The notes under the pieces were generated by a model. It worked only from the letters and a program-made list of their open reading frames with translations. It made no database searches and was not told where the DNA came from. A DNA stretch of 64,000 bases, taken from assembly GCA_005281725.1 (NCBI GenBank), contig SSBO01000012.1:10817254-10881253 (forward strand), read 5' to 3'. Numbering within the stretch: position 1 is the stretch's first letter; every line of letters begins with the position of its first letter. Made by a program: the position numbers and the translations under genes. The DNA comes from Wuchereria bancrofti. Its lineage: Eukaryota; Nematoda; Chromadorea; Rhabditida; Onchocercidae. This document shows positions 1 through 20,060 of this stretch, one piece after another.

Positions 1-242
1 GTCATCAGCAGATTTTGGACCACTGTTCATTATAAGACTCGAGATTCTGAAACAATACTCATGTTGGGATGCAGATGATTTCAAAAGCGAGAAACAGGAA
101 TATAAGAAACGCAGTTAAACAGAAAAAAAAAAAAGCTGCAGTTTCGATGCTTTGTAATAGCAATAACAAGTAACAGGGAAAGTAAAGAATAAGGCTATAT
201 TTCCGTATCAGTAAAACCAGTAACTGGTACCACAAAAGTCAT

Positions 243-5924
<5,682 letters not shown>

Positions 5925-8506
5925 CTTTGCACTACAAGTTAAATATTCTTTTGCAACATAAACAATACGATATATAAATTCATATTTTCATGGAATCAAG
6001 AGGGAGAATAAGGAAAAAGATGAGAGAAAAAGCAAAGTTTTCAAAAACAAAAATGACCATAAAACAATTTTGCCACCAGTAAAAGTTTCACAAACGATGA
6101 ATTAAATTCGTAAAAGCTATCTTAAAGCAAACATCTGAAGATTGCAAACAAAACGCATTAACATGAATTTGGCATCTGATTAGTTACTACTTTTGTAATT
6201 AGCACAAATAATTTAGAACAAAAAAATCGAGGAAAAAGTGGAAGACGAAAAAGACGTAATATTTTAATGAAACTACGGATATGTATTTCCAGCCACAGCG
6301 CCTAGTTTATCATCTATTGTGCATTATTTCTCGTCATTAAACAAGAAAACCCAGAAGTCCTGAGCTTAAAAAACCATGCTGAAATGCACACATTAGTAAT
6401 AATCAGTAATAATTAAAAACAAGAATCACCAGAATTACAATTAACTGGATCTGAAACAAATAACAAATAGAAATAAGGAAAAAAGCATACAACGTTATGA
6501 AACAAAAGTATTAATTATTACTGAGCAAATTTATGTTTGCAAAAACCTGGCATACAAAATCCTTCCCAAAACCCCAACAAAACAACCACAAAAACACAAA
6601 CACCCACCAACCAACCCAAAGATGAACGCGACAATGTAACCGTTCCAAATCCTCAAATGAACGCAAAATAACGCGTCTCAATTTGTCACGTCTCGCAACA
6701 TATATGACATTAGGATACGAAATATAATGGTAGTAGAGGAGGACGCTGGACGATGCTAGCACGAGTGATACTTTCAGGTTTGCGCATGATATGGCATAAT
6801 GCAAATGTTTCAATGGTATTAGCATTCCTATTTTCATTTCCAGTATTCACTTCTTGTGTTACTATTTGAATAATTCATTTCCGATTCTGCAAAACTACTA
6901 TTTTCATCTTTTATTTTGACATCGAAAATTTTGAATTTATTCGTTTCAAAATTTAAATCATTAGTTTTAAATCCAAAAATCAAAATTTAAACCGTAAGTA
7001 ATATTTCCAATTCATTATCCTTTTCTTTTCTGATGCATTTCAGGTTGTCTGTTGAAAAGTAATCTTTTTTAAAAGATTGCCACATGTACGTGTTACCTGA
7101 TGTAATAATGGTTTATGTTTCATTATGACGTAAGCAGTAAAATGAATTATTTTAGGTTGGAATAATTACTTCAGCTGTTTTTAAGTAAATAGTTATAATA
7201 AGAAGGTGCAGGTGTTATCAGTTGAACACTTATACATCATAATGAATTGGTGTTTTATATCTGTTATGATTTCGAATTTTGTTTTTATTTTTATTCTTCT
7301 GCACTACATGCATAATGGTATGAAAAATTTCTAAAATATCAAATTTAGTTTTATAGATTTATTTTAAAATATACTAAGGAAGAAACAGTTCGATGCGGCA
7401 TTTTACTTTATGAATATGTTTATTGACTTTTTCTTTTTTATTTAATGTCATTGGTTTCTTAGTTTGAATCCATAATCTTTCAAATTATTCAGTAATTTCA
7501 TTTAATTTTTATTCATTGAAAATCTTCTTAGTTTTGATACTCTATTCAAACTTGAATGCATCTAGATTCTCATCTTGGGAAAAAGTAAACTTTGAAATGA
7601 CAAAAAAAAACTTTTTTTGATTTTATTTTGATGGCAAAAGTGCTAGGATTTTTAGTGAACTAAATATTTTCTTGTTCATTTTTAACTAGCCGAACTTGTT
7701 CAAAGATTTCATTTAGTATACACATCATTTAGTCCATAAACCCAAACGATATTGTATTTTTATTGAAGTGCAGTAAAATTAAGCATAAGTTAATTTTTAG
7801 TTTAATTAGGTATAACTTCTCAGTAGAATATAGCCAATGAAAAAAACAATGCAAGCATGAAACTTAATCAATCTACTTAACAAATCGTTTGGCAAAATAA
7901 TTTGTGTTTTGAACAGTACATGCTTAAGATAAAGTGTTAAACATATCAAAAAGGAAGTGGAAAATTTTCGAAATTATTTCATTTAGAATTTAGCAGGCGG
8001 TATCAGAAACACAAGCAGTTAACGTTTGGGAAGCTTAGAGTAGAGCGCAAATGCACTATTGGATATATCGGATAGTTTATGCCATGGAAGTGGATCACAT
8101 TAGTGAGTGGAATTTGGAACGTAACATCATATTTCCGGAAAACCGATATTAGTTTGACATGCTTCCATTTAACCGTTAAAAGGCATTCTGCATATACGCT
8201 TATTTGCTGCATAATTTCTTCATTGCTGTTTATTTAGATCTGCTTATGATTTATCTCGATGACCGCCATTCAGTCTATAGCGCTATCATTGTATAAATAA
8301 ATTTGCAAATCTAGTGATTCGGAGTAAATTATTGTCATATATATATATTTTGTTTCAACCTATAACAAATTTGACATGAATTTTCGAAATTTTCAATAAG
8401 ATTCTGTAATTTCAGACAACTCCTAAAAAGGAGTTGTACAAAATAAGATTAGAAGTAAATTCCTTATGCTATTAATGGATATGCTTATTCAATTTGTTTG
8501 TAAACA
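5925..8506. other. AT-rich stretch without a supported gene
   Basis: Upstream of the FOXK-type first exon. Open frames exist, for example 6511-6837 on the minus strand, but they show no family motif and no phase-consistent exon chain. The FOXK promoter is presumably here, but I cannot point to a specific element. Confidence 0.5.
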
Positions 8507-9748
8507 TCAGAAATTTTGAATAATTTCGTATAAGATAGATGTAACTATAAACCATCCTGGGAGTGCTGTCAGTGATACCAAACACGGAGTTCCTTTTGTT
8601 GTTGCTAATATACTTGTTCCTGTTGCTCCTGAAATAATAATTCTTAATTACCATAAAAATTTCAGGCAAAAAATTGGACAATTTTGTACTGAGTGCAGGA
8701 TTTACTAAGCATATAATTAGAACTTATCCGTTAAATTAACGACTATGGAACTGTGATGCATCCTATACGAGAAACACAGTAGATCGAACTAAATGAGACT
8801 GGAAGTATTTGTATCACTATTGAATGATACAATTCTTTGCATCCATATCAGATATCTTGAAAAAACTGTAATTAATGGTGTTTAAATCAGTAGAAAAAGA
8901 AAAAAACCAGTGCTTGCCAGGTTTTTTTTTTTTCTCTTTATGCGAACCAGTAAGCTTAGGATGACTTTTTTCATCCCTCACAAAAGAAACCATAAGTGAA
9001 ACAGAGGTCAGTAAAAGGATTCAAGAAAGCTTTTTCCATACCAGTTTTCTTTTTATCTTTTGAAAAGAAAAAAAAAAGTGAAATTACAGATTCTGATTGA
9101 ATCCATAATAATATGAAAGCTGACATTTGATTCTACGGCAACAAACTCGATTTGATCTAATACTTAAAAAAAGAATAAGGACAAGAGTGAGAGCGAAGTG
9201 TGCAACAAAGTACTTTTCGAATTGCAATGGAAAGTTTTTTGATCAAACATAGGACTGTGATGAGGTAAGCGTGATCCCATTCTTTACTGCATTGAATTCA
9301 AGATTAATGAGGAAAATCTAAGCTTGAAATATGCATTTATTTATAAGTACTATTTATATATACACTCTGAGGGATGTTATCTTAGAGACGGAAATTTTAG
9401 AAACCGTTTATTTTATTAGTTCGATCTTAAACTAAGTGTTAAATGCATTAAAACAAAATTTAAAACCAGCTCCAGTTTCGATTGGAGGAGGTGTTGATGT
9501 CATTTCTCCTTCTGCATAGTTTTTCTGAAATGAATAAACAGTACATCTAATCACAGGAAAAATGAAAGTTGTGGTATAATACTTCAAGATCTAGATCTTT
9601 TCAAAGTCTTTCAGAGATCAAAATTCTTAAATATGAGCTAAAAAAAGTATCGCCAACGTTTTTCAATAAGTTCAGACTGAAAGTAGTAGTTAACTTACCT
9701 GTAATTGATAAAAAATAAGGGATATTAGCAAAAAATACAACATTGGCC
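8507..9748 (-). other. Candidate coding exons, product not recognised
   Basis: Three minus-strand segments have exon-like borders. 9699-9748 begins after TTTCAG, ends at GTAAGT and encodes the hydrophobic ANVVFFANIPYFLSIT. 9432-9524 begins after TTTCAG and ends at a stop; one frame reads EGEMTSTPPPIETGAGFKF, but a second frame is also open. 8507-8628 begins after TTTCAG and ends at a stop, with a hydrophobic stretch around CLVSLTALPGWFIVTSILY. They could be 3' exons of the unrecognised gene at 14425-15161 or of a separate small membrane protein. Joining them is not forced by phase, so this is only a pointer. Confidence 0.3.
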
Positions 9749-12700
9749 CTGAAAATAGAATAAAAGGTTAACCTTTCCAATACTTCGTGCATTCTTTTTT
9801 TAGCGAATTGTTCAGAATTTAATTATAAAATTTTCTTGGTTTTCTTGTTTCCTGAAATAAATGACAACGAAAGTAATTTTTCGGAATTTTTTTTTTCCGA
9901 ATTTTGAGTTTTTATTGAAAATCAGAAAATGAGAAACTGAAAAGAATGAGTATAAATGAGTATAGTTGCAAATTTAGATATCATCGTTTTTGTGAATGGT
10001 ATAACATTTAAATCTTGATTCATAATATATACGGAATTTTAAAAATCAAAAAGAATGTTTTCAAATTAAGTTTTAAGGCAGAATAATTAGCGAAGTGGGA
10101 AGAAAGATGGAAGATTGAAAAGGAGGAAGAAAAAAGGCAAAATGAGGTAAAAATCTATGAGGTGCGAATAGGTACGGTTCATTGCTAAGCGGGATTTGGG
10201 GAAAAGGAAAGAAGGATAAAGTGCTTTAAGTAGTAACCAGAAAACTTTTATGTCTTATCACTATGGTAACCAAATAATAAATGAATTCAAATAAGTTAGA
10301 AATGTAATGAATTGGTCAGCTTATTTCCGAAGGGAAAAAGTTGATTTTTATAAAATGATTGAAGACAAAATATTCCCATTCGTTTTCTTCCGTCAACAAC
10401 GATAACTGTTTATATTTCAAAACTAAAATAAATTTAAACGAACTTCTATTATATTGAAAGTCAATAAGGTATGGAAATTTTCGATGATTAAATTTCAACC
10501 ATTTTCTTTTCATATTGCAAATTGTTGCAATCAGCTTGCAATATGAGAAGAAAAAGCGAAAGTTTATCAAATTTTTAGATTATTCTTCAAAAAGGTGTAA
10601 TAAGTATGCAAATTTCATTGCATTTCCATTTCTCAAATAAATTATTCATTTGAAGGGATATGAATGAATGCATTTTTATGTTTTGTAATATCAAACATAA
10701 TTTTGGACAACAATGAAATTGTAAATTTTAAACTCAAAATTATGACAAAGTAAAATACAAAAATTATCAGAAACAGGTTTATACATATTCTATGCGATTT
10801 CATTAATTCAAAAAAAAAAAATTTTTTTCTTTTACATCTCTACTTAAACATTATATTTCTCAATATTTTGGCGTCTACTTTGATTTTAGATCATATGTTG
10901 TAAATGTTATAAAGTTAGACGAAATATTTTATATGAAGTAATTAAATGAATATTTTTCTTTGTGCTAATCAATGACAAAATTTGTCCAGAAACATTTGCA
11001 GAAATTGTTGCTTAATTCCAAAGATCCTTAATTACTCTAAATAATTCCGAATTACTTTGCCTAAATATATTCAAGTTTTTCTAGGTCAAAGGTTTAACTT
11101 TTTTTTTCAAACTTGTTTCTTCAATTTCTTGTTCGTGAGAAGAACACCTTACATTATTTCTATACCATGCAACAATTTATTTTTTATTATAACGGTTGTT
11201 TTTTGTTTTTTATATATGTAGTAATTATTTTGATTTTTATGATTCTAGAAGGTGACAGGAACGATGTCAATGATTGTTTTTCTTTTTTCTGGATTTTGTC
11301 GAAAGTAATATTTTCAACTATTACAATCAATTATGCTGTTAACTCTTTCATGTTCAGTAAATAAAATTCACTAAGTTGATGCATCTTAACAATCCTTGGA
11401 TTTATCAAAATAGGAATGTTTCGAAGGGTAATATTGATAGTAATAACATCGAAAGAGTGAAACCGATATCGGTGAATGTTGAGCTAAAAGAATAGATGAG
11501 CAAACAAATTCAATCGTCCAAGCAAATTACAAAAAAAGAAATTTTTTTTTTTTAAATTCTAAAAAAAACTGTTCATCTTGCTCTATTGCTCTGCATTCTT
11601 ATGTTTGATCCATTATTCTCGATATCTTTTCTTGATTCCGAAATGGATCGATATCACACCAGCGCTATATGATCAATGTTATTGTACTTAACACTTGCTT
11701 CTATTAGCCTTAATTTTTATGCATGAATAGAAATTTTTAATTAAAATGTGGTAACAATTAGAAAAATATTTTATTCAATACATATGTAACAAATATAATT
11801 TTTATATGCATTCTATGATATGAGAAAAATTCAAAATGATAATATTATTGAAATGAATGGTTGCAATAAACGAACAGCAATTGGTTTTGTTTTAATGTAA
11901 TAAAACGTCTGCCTTTTAAATGTGATATTGATATCAGTGGTTTACCAATTTGATAACAATTTGACAGGAATACAAAAATTTGCAATCTAATAGGTTTCAT
12001 CTGCTCAAGCAAAGAAATGCTGGAAAACGTATACATTAATTGTTGGATTGAATTTCAGGAATTCTCGAAATTATTCTATTAATTTTGTTGTATGAGAGAA
12101 ATTGGTGCATTTGATAAAAATGTAGTAAGAAAAAATGTATGATGTGCTAACAATTGTGGTACAGCCTGGTACGATGCCATTTTTCTTTATTATGGAAGAG
12201 AAAAAAAAAACTTTAGTAAGATTAGGTGATGTAATCTCGAGTATATCAAAATACTGTTAAGCATTTCTTGGTAATACCGATTGATTAATTATTGGTAGTT
12301 CTTTGAAAGTGAAATATCTGCATCTCACTGCGCAAATTTCATATTATATTTTCTGTTCAATGTTCACTACTTCATTGAAATTTTAATTTGAGCATTACTT
12401 AATCATTGATATTTTTTCTGGATTTGAAAAATTTTATAAAATGCAACACTTATGTACAGTCTAAATCTGATCCGTTACAAATAATAAAACGGATTTCATT
12501 AAAAATTATATTTAAGGTATTGTTTTTAAAATGGCCTAAATGTGTGTAAGTTAGTAACTTTATTAAATGGAATCATATTATATTCACAAACGGGATTATT
12601 AATTAACTTTCTGAACTCTAAAGTTAATTTTATTTTGTCAAAGAACAATTCCGTGTAACTGCAATAATTCGAATTTTACTTTAATGTTATTTTTTGATTG

Positions 12701-14424
12701 AACAATCGATGTTAGTTGACTCGGCAAAAATAGGTGACAAGAATCTTCAATAGTTTAGAATACATTTCAAAATTGTTTTTAAAAATATATTCTTACCATA
12801 TAAAAATATGGTAGGAACGAATTATCTTATCAGAGATTTCAATTAGTTTTTACAGCATGAAAGAGCATAATGTTTAAATGAACAATTTCTTGAAATTTTT
12901 AAATGTTACTGTAGAATAAAAGAGTAATAATAGTCTCAGAGGTATCAATCAATATTTTGTTAAAGTTTTCGATGCACTTTATCAGTTAACCTAAAATATA
13001 TTTTGTTTTTCTATGACTAACAGCAAAGAATGATTAAAAACTTATAAATAAAATTGTATGAAATTTGGCTTTTTATGCTTTGGAAAGATTTAATTTTGAC
13101 GAAATTTTAAAAATTAATTGACGAAATTTTAAAATTATTTGACGAAAAAAAAAATTAATTGACGAAATTTTGACGAAATTTTAAAAAATCAATATTTTGC
13201 TAAAGTTTTCTCTTTGAATATTTAATATCTGGATAATCTGTGATATTTTTCAGACTATTTAATGTCCTAGTTTGTTTTTCAGAAACTTTTTGTGCTCTAA
13301 ATTATCTACAGTTTTAAGTTTCCCAAAAAAAAAAATCTGAATTGAGTAATTTGACGGAAACGGATAATGAAGTGACTTAAATGAAGATTGACGTTATTTA
13401 TTCATTGCAACAAGTATTCTTGTTTTCTTATACCTGTTCATTACCTAATAATATTTCAAGTTTTTATTAAAATTTTCAAGCATTATCGAACGTTTGTGTA
13501 GAAATCACTGTTTTCTTTTTGTATTTTTGATGACAAAATGGAAAAATTAAAATGCAAGCCTTCTAAGCACATTTTTCCAGTACTTTTCCATGAAATATTC
13601 ATTAGATACTTTATAAATTTGTATGTATGTTTAAAATAACTCAAATTGAAGCAACATTTTGAATGAATTATCTGATTTTTTTTGAACTTTGAACGTCTGA
13701 TTTTTGATTTATGAAACTGAATTTTTGAATATCTTCATGTTTAAAGCACATAAGTAGAACTATTTTGTTCATTTTTTGATTTCTGAATAAAATTAATGAA
13801 TGCATTATCTGAGGAACAGTAAATTTTTTTTCTCAATTTGCAACTTATATTCACTTAACAATTTCACTATGTTTACAATAAGCAAAATGAATTTACTACC
13901 AAATTTTAAAGGAGCTTTAAAAAATGGAAAAAAGAAACTCACAAATATTCAAGAAAGAACAATTACTCATTATATATCTGGTTCGTGATATATTTCAACA
14001 AATGTTGGTTCTCTGATCACATTTTTTATCATAGATTTTAACAAGTTGTATCGTGGAATGATGGGTAAAAAACGTGAGGAACGAAAATTTGAATTCAATT
14101 CTTTAAGTATTTCTCGAAGTTTTAAATATTTCCTCAATAATCTGTATAATGTGATATACATTCGATCACATTCAATTCGTAAATTATTTGCCGATAAGCC
14201 TTAAAATATGGCCAATTTTTATAAACCAAAAGATCAAAGGAACAACAAACTGAAATGAAATATTTTAAGTATAAAATAATAACTAAATCAATTTAATGAC
14301 ATCAATTTAAAGTTTTCGTAAATTTTGAGGAGTCAAAATTATATTCCCAATAAGAAGTTTTTCAGAAATAGTTCAGAATTTCATTGTTTTTGGGGAGTTT
14401 TGATAATTTAATTTCTAAAATTAC
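9749..14424. other. AT-rich stretch without a supported gene
   Basis: If the exon groups on either side belong to one minus-strand gene, this would be its long intron. It has many A and T homopolymers and one short tandem repeat at 13088-13196. I see no protein motif on either strand. Confidence 0.45.
13088..13196. repeat. Short tandem repeat built on GACGAAATTTTAAAA
   Basis: The unit TTGACGAAATTTTAAAA recurs about five times with small length changes and one A-run variant. It looks like a young, imperfect minisatellite in non-coding sequence. Confidence 0.75.
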
Positions 14425-15161
14425 CATACTTCTTTTTGTTTCGAACATAATTGTTTCTGCAGCGCTTTCTACAATTGTTGTTACTCCTAATAGGGTGGCA
14501 ATACTCGATGGCCGAGTTTGTTCCAGTTGTGTTACATTTACTAGCTCCATTACCCTAAAATTAAGTAAAACTTTGTTTACAATAAAAAATAAGCTTACTC
14601 AGTTCTGAATTTAGATCGAGAAAAGTTTTTCCAAAAAAAAATCAATTCATTACAATTTTATTTAGTGGAATGAATTAGCAAAAAAAATTCAACAAAAAGC
14701 ATTGACAAACCAACCGTGTTACATAATCATTGGCTGCTTCTGAAGGTTCTGGTGGAGGTATATTAATTAACTGCCAATATTGCTTCTCTAGGATTATCAC
14801 CTGAAACATACACATATATGCGACTTTACAGATATTGTAAAAAATGATGTTAAAGTATGATATCTCTTAGGTAATAAAAAAATTCCAAATTTAAATCCTG
14901 CAATTGCAATAAAAATTTCGGTGAAATTTTCAAACGAAGAAATAAGCATAATTCAATGAAAAGAAATGACAGTCAATAATACCTCACAAATCATCTGTTG
15001 CATTTGAATATATTTGCTGAAAATATTTCGTCCTTTTATATGCATATAGTCATCATGTAACTTTTTAAACGCATTTTTTAATTTTCGATATGATTCATTA
15101 ACTCGTTGCTTCGTGCAATACTGCTTGTAAACAATATTAAGCAAATTTTTACGTTTTGGGC
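14425..15161 (-). CDS. Three exons of an unrecognised helical protein (partial)
   Basis: Exons 14983-15161, 14715-14800 and 14425-14554 have good acceptors (TTTTAG or TTTCAG, CCTTAG-like) and join in agreeing phase with no stop. The first encodes a basic, helical segment with heptad-like spacing (RVNESYRKLKNAFKKLHDDY), which suggests a coiled coil or helical bundle. The second encodes a segment containing QYWQLINIPPPEPSEAANDY. The third encodes TRPSSIATLLGVTTIVESAA and ends at GTAATT. Both ends are open: the first exon enters with a carried base, and the last leaves in phase 0. I do not recognise the family. Coding character and splice consistency argue that it is a real gene; its remaining exons may lie downstream around 8507-9748 or be undetected. 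Confidence 0.6.
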
Positions 15162-15688
15162 CTAAAATTTTTGACGGGATAATTCAAACGATTTGGTAAG
15201 TATCAAAGGTTTATTTGAGAGCACCATTTAAATGACTTTTTGAATGAAGTTTTGAGGATGAAAAATGTTGCGTTAACGAAAATGATTAAAGTATAACTGC
15301 CTTAAAATATCCTTTCCAGCTGTTAAAGGTGACATTTAGTTTACTATGACATTTTACAAAAACTACAGGTTGAATTAGAGCACAACTTTACAATGATTTT
15401 CCTGAAAGCAAGCCACTAAACTTCTACATCTAATCTATCTGATTTAAAACTTGATATCATCATAGCTTGTTTGATTCATTGATACCTTCTAATCATTGTT
15501 ACATTATCACAATCATGGTTATTGCATCAAGTTATGTTTTATAAGGAATACAGTGTTCTTAATATTGACAAACTTTTTGTTGTTCACTTTTTAAGAGATT
15601 TAAGAATTCTTATAACACTCCTCTATCAAGCATTTTAATTACCGTCTCTGTTACATTACTCTAATTTTCTTTAATTTTAGCATTTAAT

Positions 15689-15723
<35 letters not shown>
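15689..15723. repeat. (GATA)n microsatellite
   Basis: About eight and a half uninterrupted GATA units in non-coding sequence. Confidence 0.9.
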
Positions 15724-18700
15724 CTTACTTGCATGAATTGGTAGGTGATGAGCTTCGCCTTTTGCTAATGACAGAAGGACACTGAACATTCACCGATAAT
15801 CGCAAAGCAATTATTAAATCAATGAATCGTAGAAAAAATAGCTAATTTTGCAATGTGCACTAAAATTAATTTCAGTTATGTGACATTTAATAAAGGAAAT
15901 ATTTAACTAGAATTTACAAAGTCTTAATCAAACTTGACAATTATTTGTTGTAAAAATTAATAGATCAATCAAAAAATAATAAATACTGCAACAACAAAAA
16001 AAGAATTGAGCATAACTGAAATATATTCAACCAATTCATTTCTTACTATAACTGTAACAAATTAATGGGATGACTCTGAGAGATTTAGCTAATTTCAATA
16101 CGATGAATTTATTCAAATGAGTTCTATTTGTCTATTTCGAGCATTTCTTCCACTTCCCATCATTTTTGGCTTAGGCTTTCAATTCATCGTCTTTCGTAAT
16201 TTGAATCCGTCAAATTTCTCCTTCTTAATCCTGTTCCTTTTGGCTAAAATACTACGAAGTTAATAACAATGTACTGATGATATGAAAACAAAAAATATTT
16301 GAAAAATCATTTAAAAAGGAAGGAAAAAAAGAACATCAGCATTTCAATTTTAGAATTAATAATAACTGCTAATTAGTATGAATAACTAATAAATAATAAT
16401 TAGTAATAATGGTAGTAATAATAGTACTACTACTATTAACAACAATAAAACTTTTGGTTGAACCCTCACATAAATTATCATTTATTAAATTCTATGATTT
16501 TTCTTCTCCTTTTCAAAAATAATAATTATACAACAAATTGTTGCTGATCTATGATAGAAATTTGTCTATAAATAATCATGTATTTATCAAAATGTTTTCC
16601 AATCTTTCACTTTGTTATTGACATAAACAAAAACAAAAAAATAAAACGAAGGTGAAGATATTTTACAAACAAGAAAGAAACAGCAAAAAAAATTTCCTTT
16701 TCTTTTGGAATAAAACTCTTCATTGCTGATGTATTACATATACTCAATATATTCATGCAAATGTATTCAAAATAAAAAAAGAGAGAGAGAAAGAAAGGAA
16801 AGAAATAAACAGAAATGAAAAAATGAAGAAAGTAGCTTGAGATTAGATCGAAGAATTTGATAAGTACAACTTTCGATCTTAAAATGTTAAGATATGATAT
16901 GAATAATGACACGGTGGTTAATGATAACAGCTCATATCATTCTTGTAGATTTTTCGGGGAAAGTACATATATCACCGTTCATTCAAAGTATTTCAAATTT
17001 AATCCAGGAAATCCCTTTTTTTTGTGATTGAAATGATTATTAATCATGTAAATTGTACTACTATTCTCTTAAAATGAGGCCATTCATTTATTATCTCTTC
17101 ATTTTGCACAGTAATTTTTCCAGTCAACTTAAAAATAAAAATTTAAAAAGTATTTCGGAATTAAATTCATTTAAAATGAATACTAAGTTTTAAAAAATTC
17201 CTTAAATCTTTTTTTCATCAAAATGATTCGTACATTTTTACCATGCAAAAAAGGAAGAAATAGTTTAATTTATCGTATAAGTACTAGAGTATATCGTTGT
17301 TTAACTTCTAGCAAATTAATCTTTAGTCCATCTAAAGTATAAACAGTAAAAAAGTATATAACAGGTAACGATAGCAGTGAACCTTTAAAAAAAAGAAAGA
17401 AATTTTTTAACTGAGCCATTTGTAGAATGAAAATAAGCCTATGAAGCGTCAAAAAAATGGCAATTTGAGCCTTAATATAAACAATAGCACTGTTTCTCTT
17501 TTTTTGCAAAGAAAAAGAAAGAAAATTATCGTTGAAATTTCTTGCGTAAATATGAAAAGCATGTATGGCTATTTCATATATAAAATATATTGCTGATTTC
17601 GTATATGGTTACTATTTTTTTTTTTATATGGAATATTTAGTTTAGACTAACAAAATGTTGCTAGTATAACAAATATGTTTACAATGAACTAATAATACAT
17701 GATGTAACATACATTGAAAAATGCTATAATTTCAAAAGTATTATTAGTATATGTTTCAAAGTATAAATTAATTGAAATGATTAATAAAATGGTTGAAATA
17801 GGAAATGTTAGTATTATTAAACGAGTGCTAATACAGTCGTAAAAATTGTAGCCTAAAATTAAATTTAACAATAGGAAAACATTAGCATTATTTTAGTCAA
17901 TCCATATATTTAACATTAAAATCTAACATGTCTTAGTTCTGCTATGATTTATTTTCAAACCTGAAATTTTCTGACATTCACTAAACCTAAATTCTCGCAT
18001 AATTTCATTTCAAACATCTATTTGTCATCTACTTGTCGCATTTGGATGCATTTTCAATATCAATTGATTTTGCAAGACAAAAAGAAAAGGCACATTTAAG
18101 CAGGTGATACTTTAACCAATAATAGTAGGCAATAAAATGAAATTTAGGTTTGGATGTAATAGAATTTGTACAATTTATTTAATTTTCACATGTGAATAGA
18201 AATTACTATAAAATTACATTTCACTAAGTAACCAATTTCGAATATGTAGGATAAAAAATATCCCCAAATTTTCAGCTATAAACAGATAGTCATTCTTTTA
18301 GGTTTAGCTATTATTTTGATATTATTTTATGTATTATAATTTGCCAAAAAAATGAAAAATTTACGTTTTTGAATATGTTGAAATAATTAATTTCGCTTTG
18401 AAAATTTTTAAATTTTTTGCATTTCTTTTTAAAAAAAATAATTTATAAACTAAAAGAGTTGAAATCATTTCGTAAATCCCTGAAATTTCTTAGCAGTGAT
18501 AATAATGATAAAGGATGATTTTCATTATGATAAAAGTTGCTAGATAATAAAATATGCCATATGGAATGAAAGTTAAAGAATGGAAAAAGGTAAAGTAAAA
18601 AGATAATAAATTACTTTCAGCTTTATTGATAAATTATTCGTTTATTTCTTTATTGATCTCACAGAAGACAATAATTTATAATTATTACTGACTGCACAAA

Positions 18701-19704
18701 TTATTGCTGTGAAATTAACATTCCGTGTAAGAAGAATTACCGCATGCAAACATATTTGATTTCTCAGTCATTTCCATAATTTATCTCATTTTATTTTAAT
18801 GCTAAGTTGAATTTTGTAATTGCTTTCAAATAGATGTTACATTATTCATTTCTTCCTCATATTTATAAACTTATCGCACTTAAATATATGCTAAAGCAAA
18901 CTTATATATGATCTATAAACTATGGAATTTTAGTTTTTTTTTGCCTCTGATTATTTTAAACCACAAATTCGTTTCAAATACTTTTACGTTTGTGAAAGTA
19001 GGGAAAAAGTTGGAAATTTTCAGATGATTATAATTTTTCCTTAATTAATTTTCAAATAATTGTATATCAACAAGCGGAAAATGGATAAATCAAATTAGCA
19101 ATAAATTGAAACTAAAAATGACCTAATAAATTTTTTCTCAATTTCCTTCTGGCAGATAAGAAATTGATCGAGCATTCATTATCAGAGGAGATGAAATTTT
19201 TTCGAGAGCAAGATAAATCGATTATCTCTAGCATTGACAGTAAAATTAAACTTAACAAATGTAACTATCTCACTTTATTCACAGATTTGACCATAAATTT
19301 AAGAAATTGTAAATTTACAAACGTTGATGAATTATTCACGAAATAAGTAGAAAGAAGAAGTAAGAAATGAACAAAATAACAGCACGGAGTCTGGAAAAAT
19401 TAATTAAAAATTTTTCTTCGGAAAAAAGAATCCATTTCAAAAGGAAATTACAAAGATGTTAACTTTCTTAATTACTATTTCAAAATCGATGAAATACTTC
19501 CAAAACTTCTCGGGGAAAAAAGATTATTTATCAATTTATCGTCTTTTTAAAAATGATTTGGTTGTTTTTTCTGAAGATTTATTATTAATTTTTATAAGGT
19601 TCCTTATTAGTTATAGATTTAAAGAAAAATAGTAATAAGACATCCGCATGTATATGAAAAATATTAAAATTATCATTAAGAAATTATGTATTTGTTAATT
19701 TTGT

Positions 19705-20060
19705 TTATTTGATTGCAAAAGAGCTTAGGTAGAATTTTTTTTTTGAATATTCTTAGAGATGACTCGAAGTGATAGAGGGAGGTGATAGTTTGTGAGATAG
19801 TCTCTAATTTAATGGAAAAGGTCGCATTTCATCGTTTTATTCAATTTCAAAATAATCATCGTTTATGATTATTTTGAAATTGAATTTTTTCAACTACCAT
19901 TGCTGGGTATAATTGAAATTTGAAAAGGTTAGTGAAATAGTTGAACAATGATTGTACAGTTGTCTATAGCTATTGTTTTTCTCTGTTACTTGATAAGAAT
20001 AATTCGTTTCATAAAATTCTTCTCAAAGTTTATTCGTACATATATACATACATACATACA
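19705..20060 (+). repeat. Dispersed repeat, copy A (inverted partner at 35480-35815)
   Basis: This roughly 350-bp segment matches the reverse complement of 35480-35815 over nearly its full length. Shared blocks include GAATATTCTTAGAGATGACT, GATAGAGGGAGGTGATA, TTGCTGGGTATAATTGAAAT and AGTTGAACAATGATTGTAC. Differences are scattered point changes plus small indels. Copy A has an extra insertion of about 27 bases that completes a hairpin with 21-bp arms (19839-19859 and 19865-19885). Neither copy has a coding frame of note, so a non-autonomous mobile element (MITE- or SINE-like) is the simplest reading. Both copies end in a CATA-rich stretch. Confidence 0.85.

Noticed and set aside
6511..6837. 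108-codon minus-strand frame with Trp-rich hydrophobic part
   Set aside because: No family motif and no exon partners; GGT/TTG-rich run (TTGGTTGGTGGGTG) explains the Val/Trp string.
11113..11364. Plus-strand frame resembling a membrane protein
   Set aside because: Phe/Tyr/Ile-rich translation is what T-rich DNA gives; no splice sites or motifs support it.
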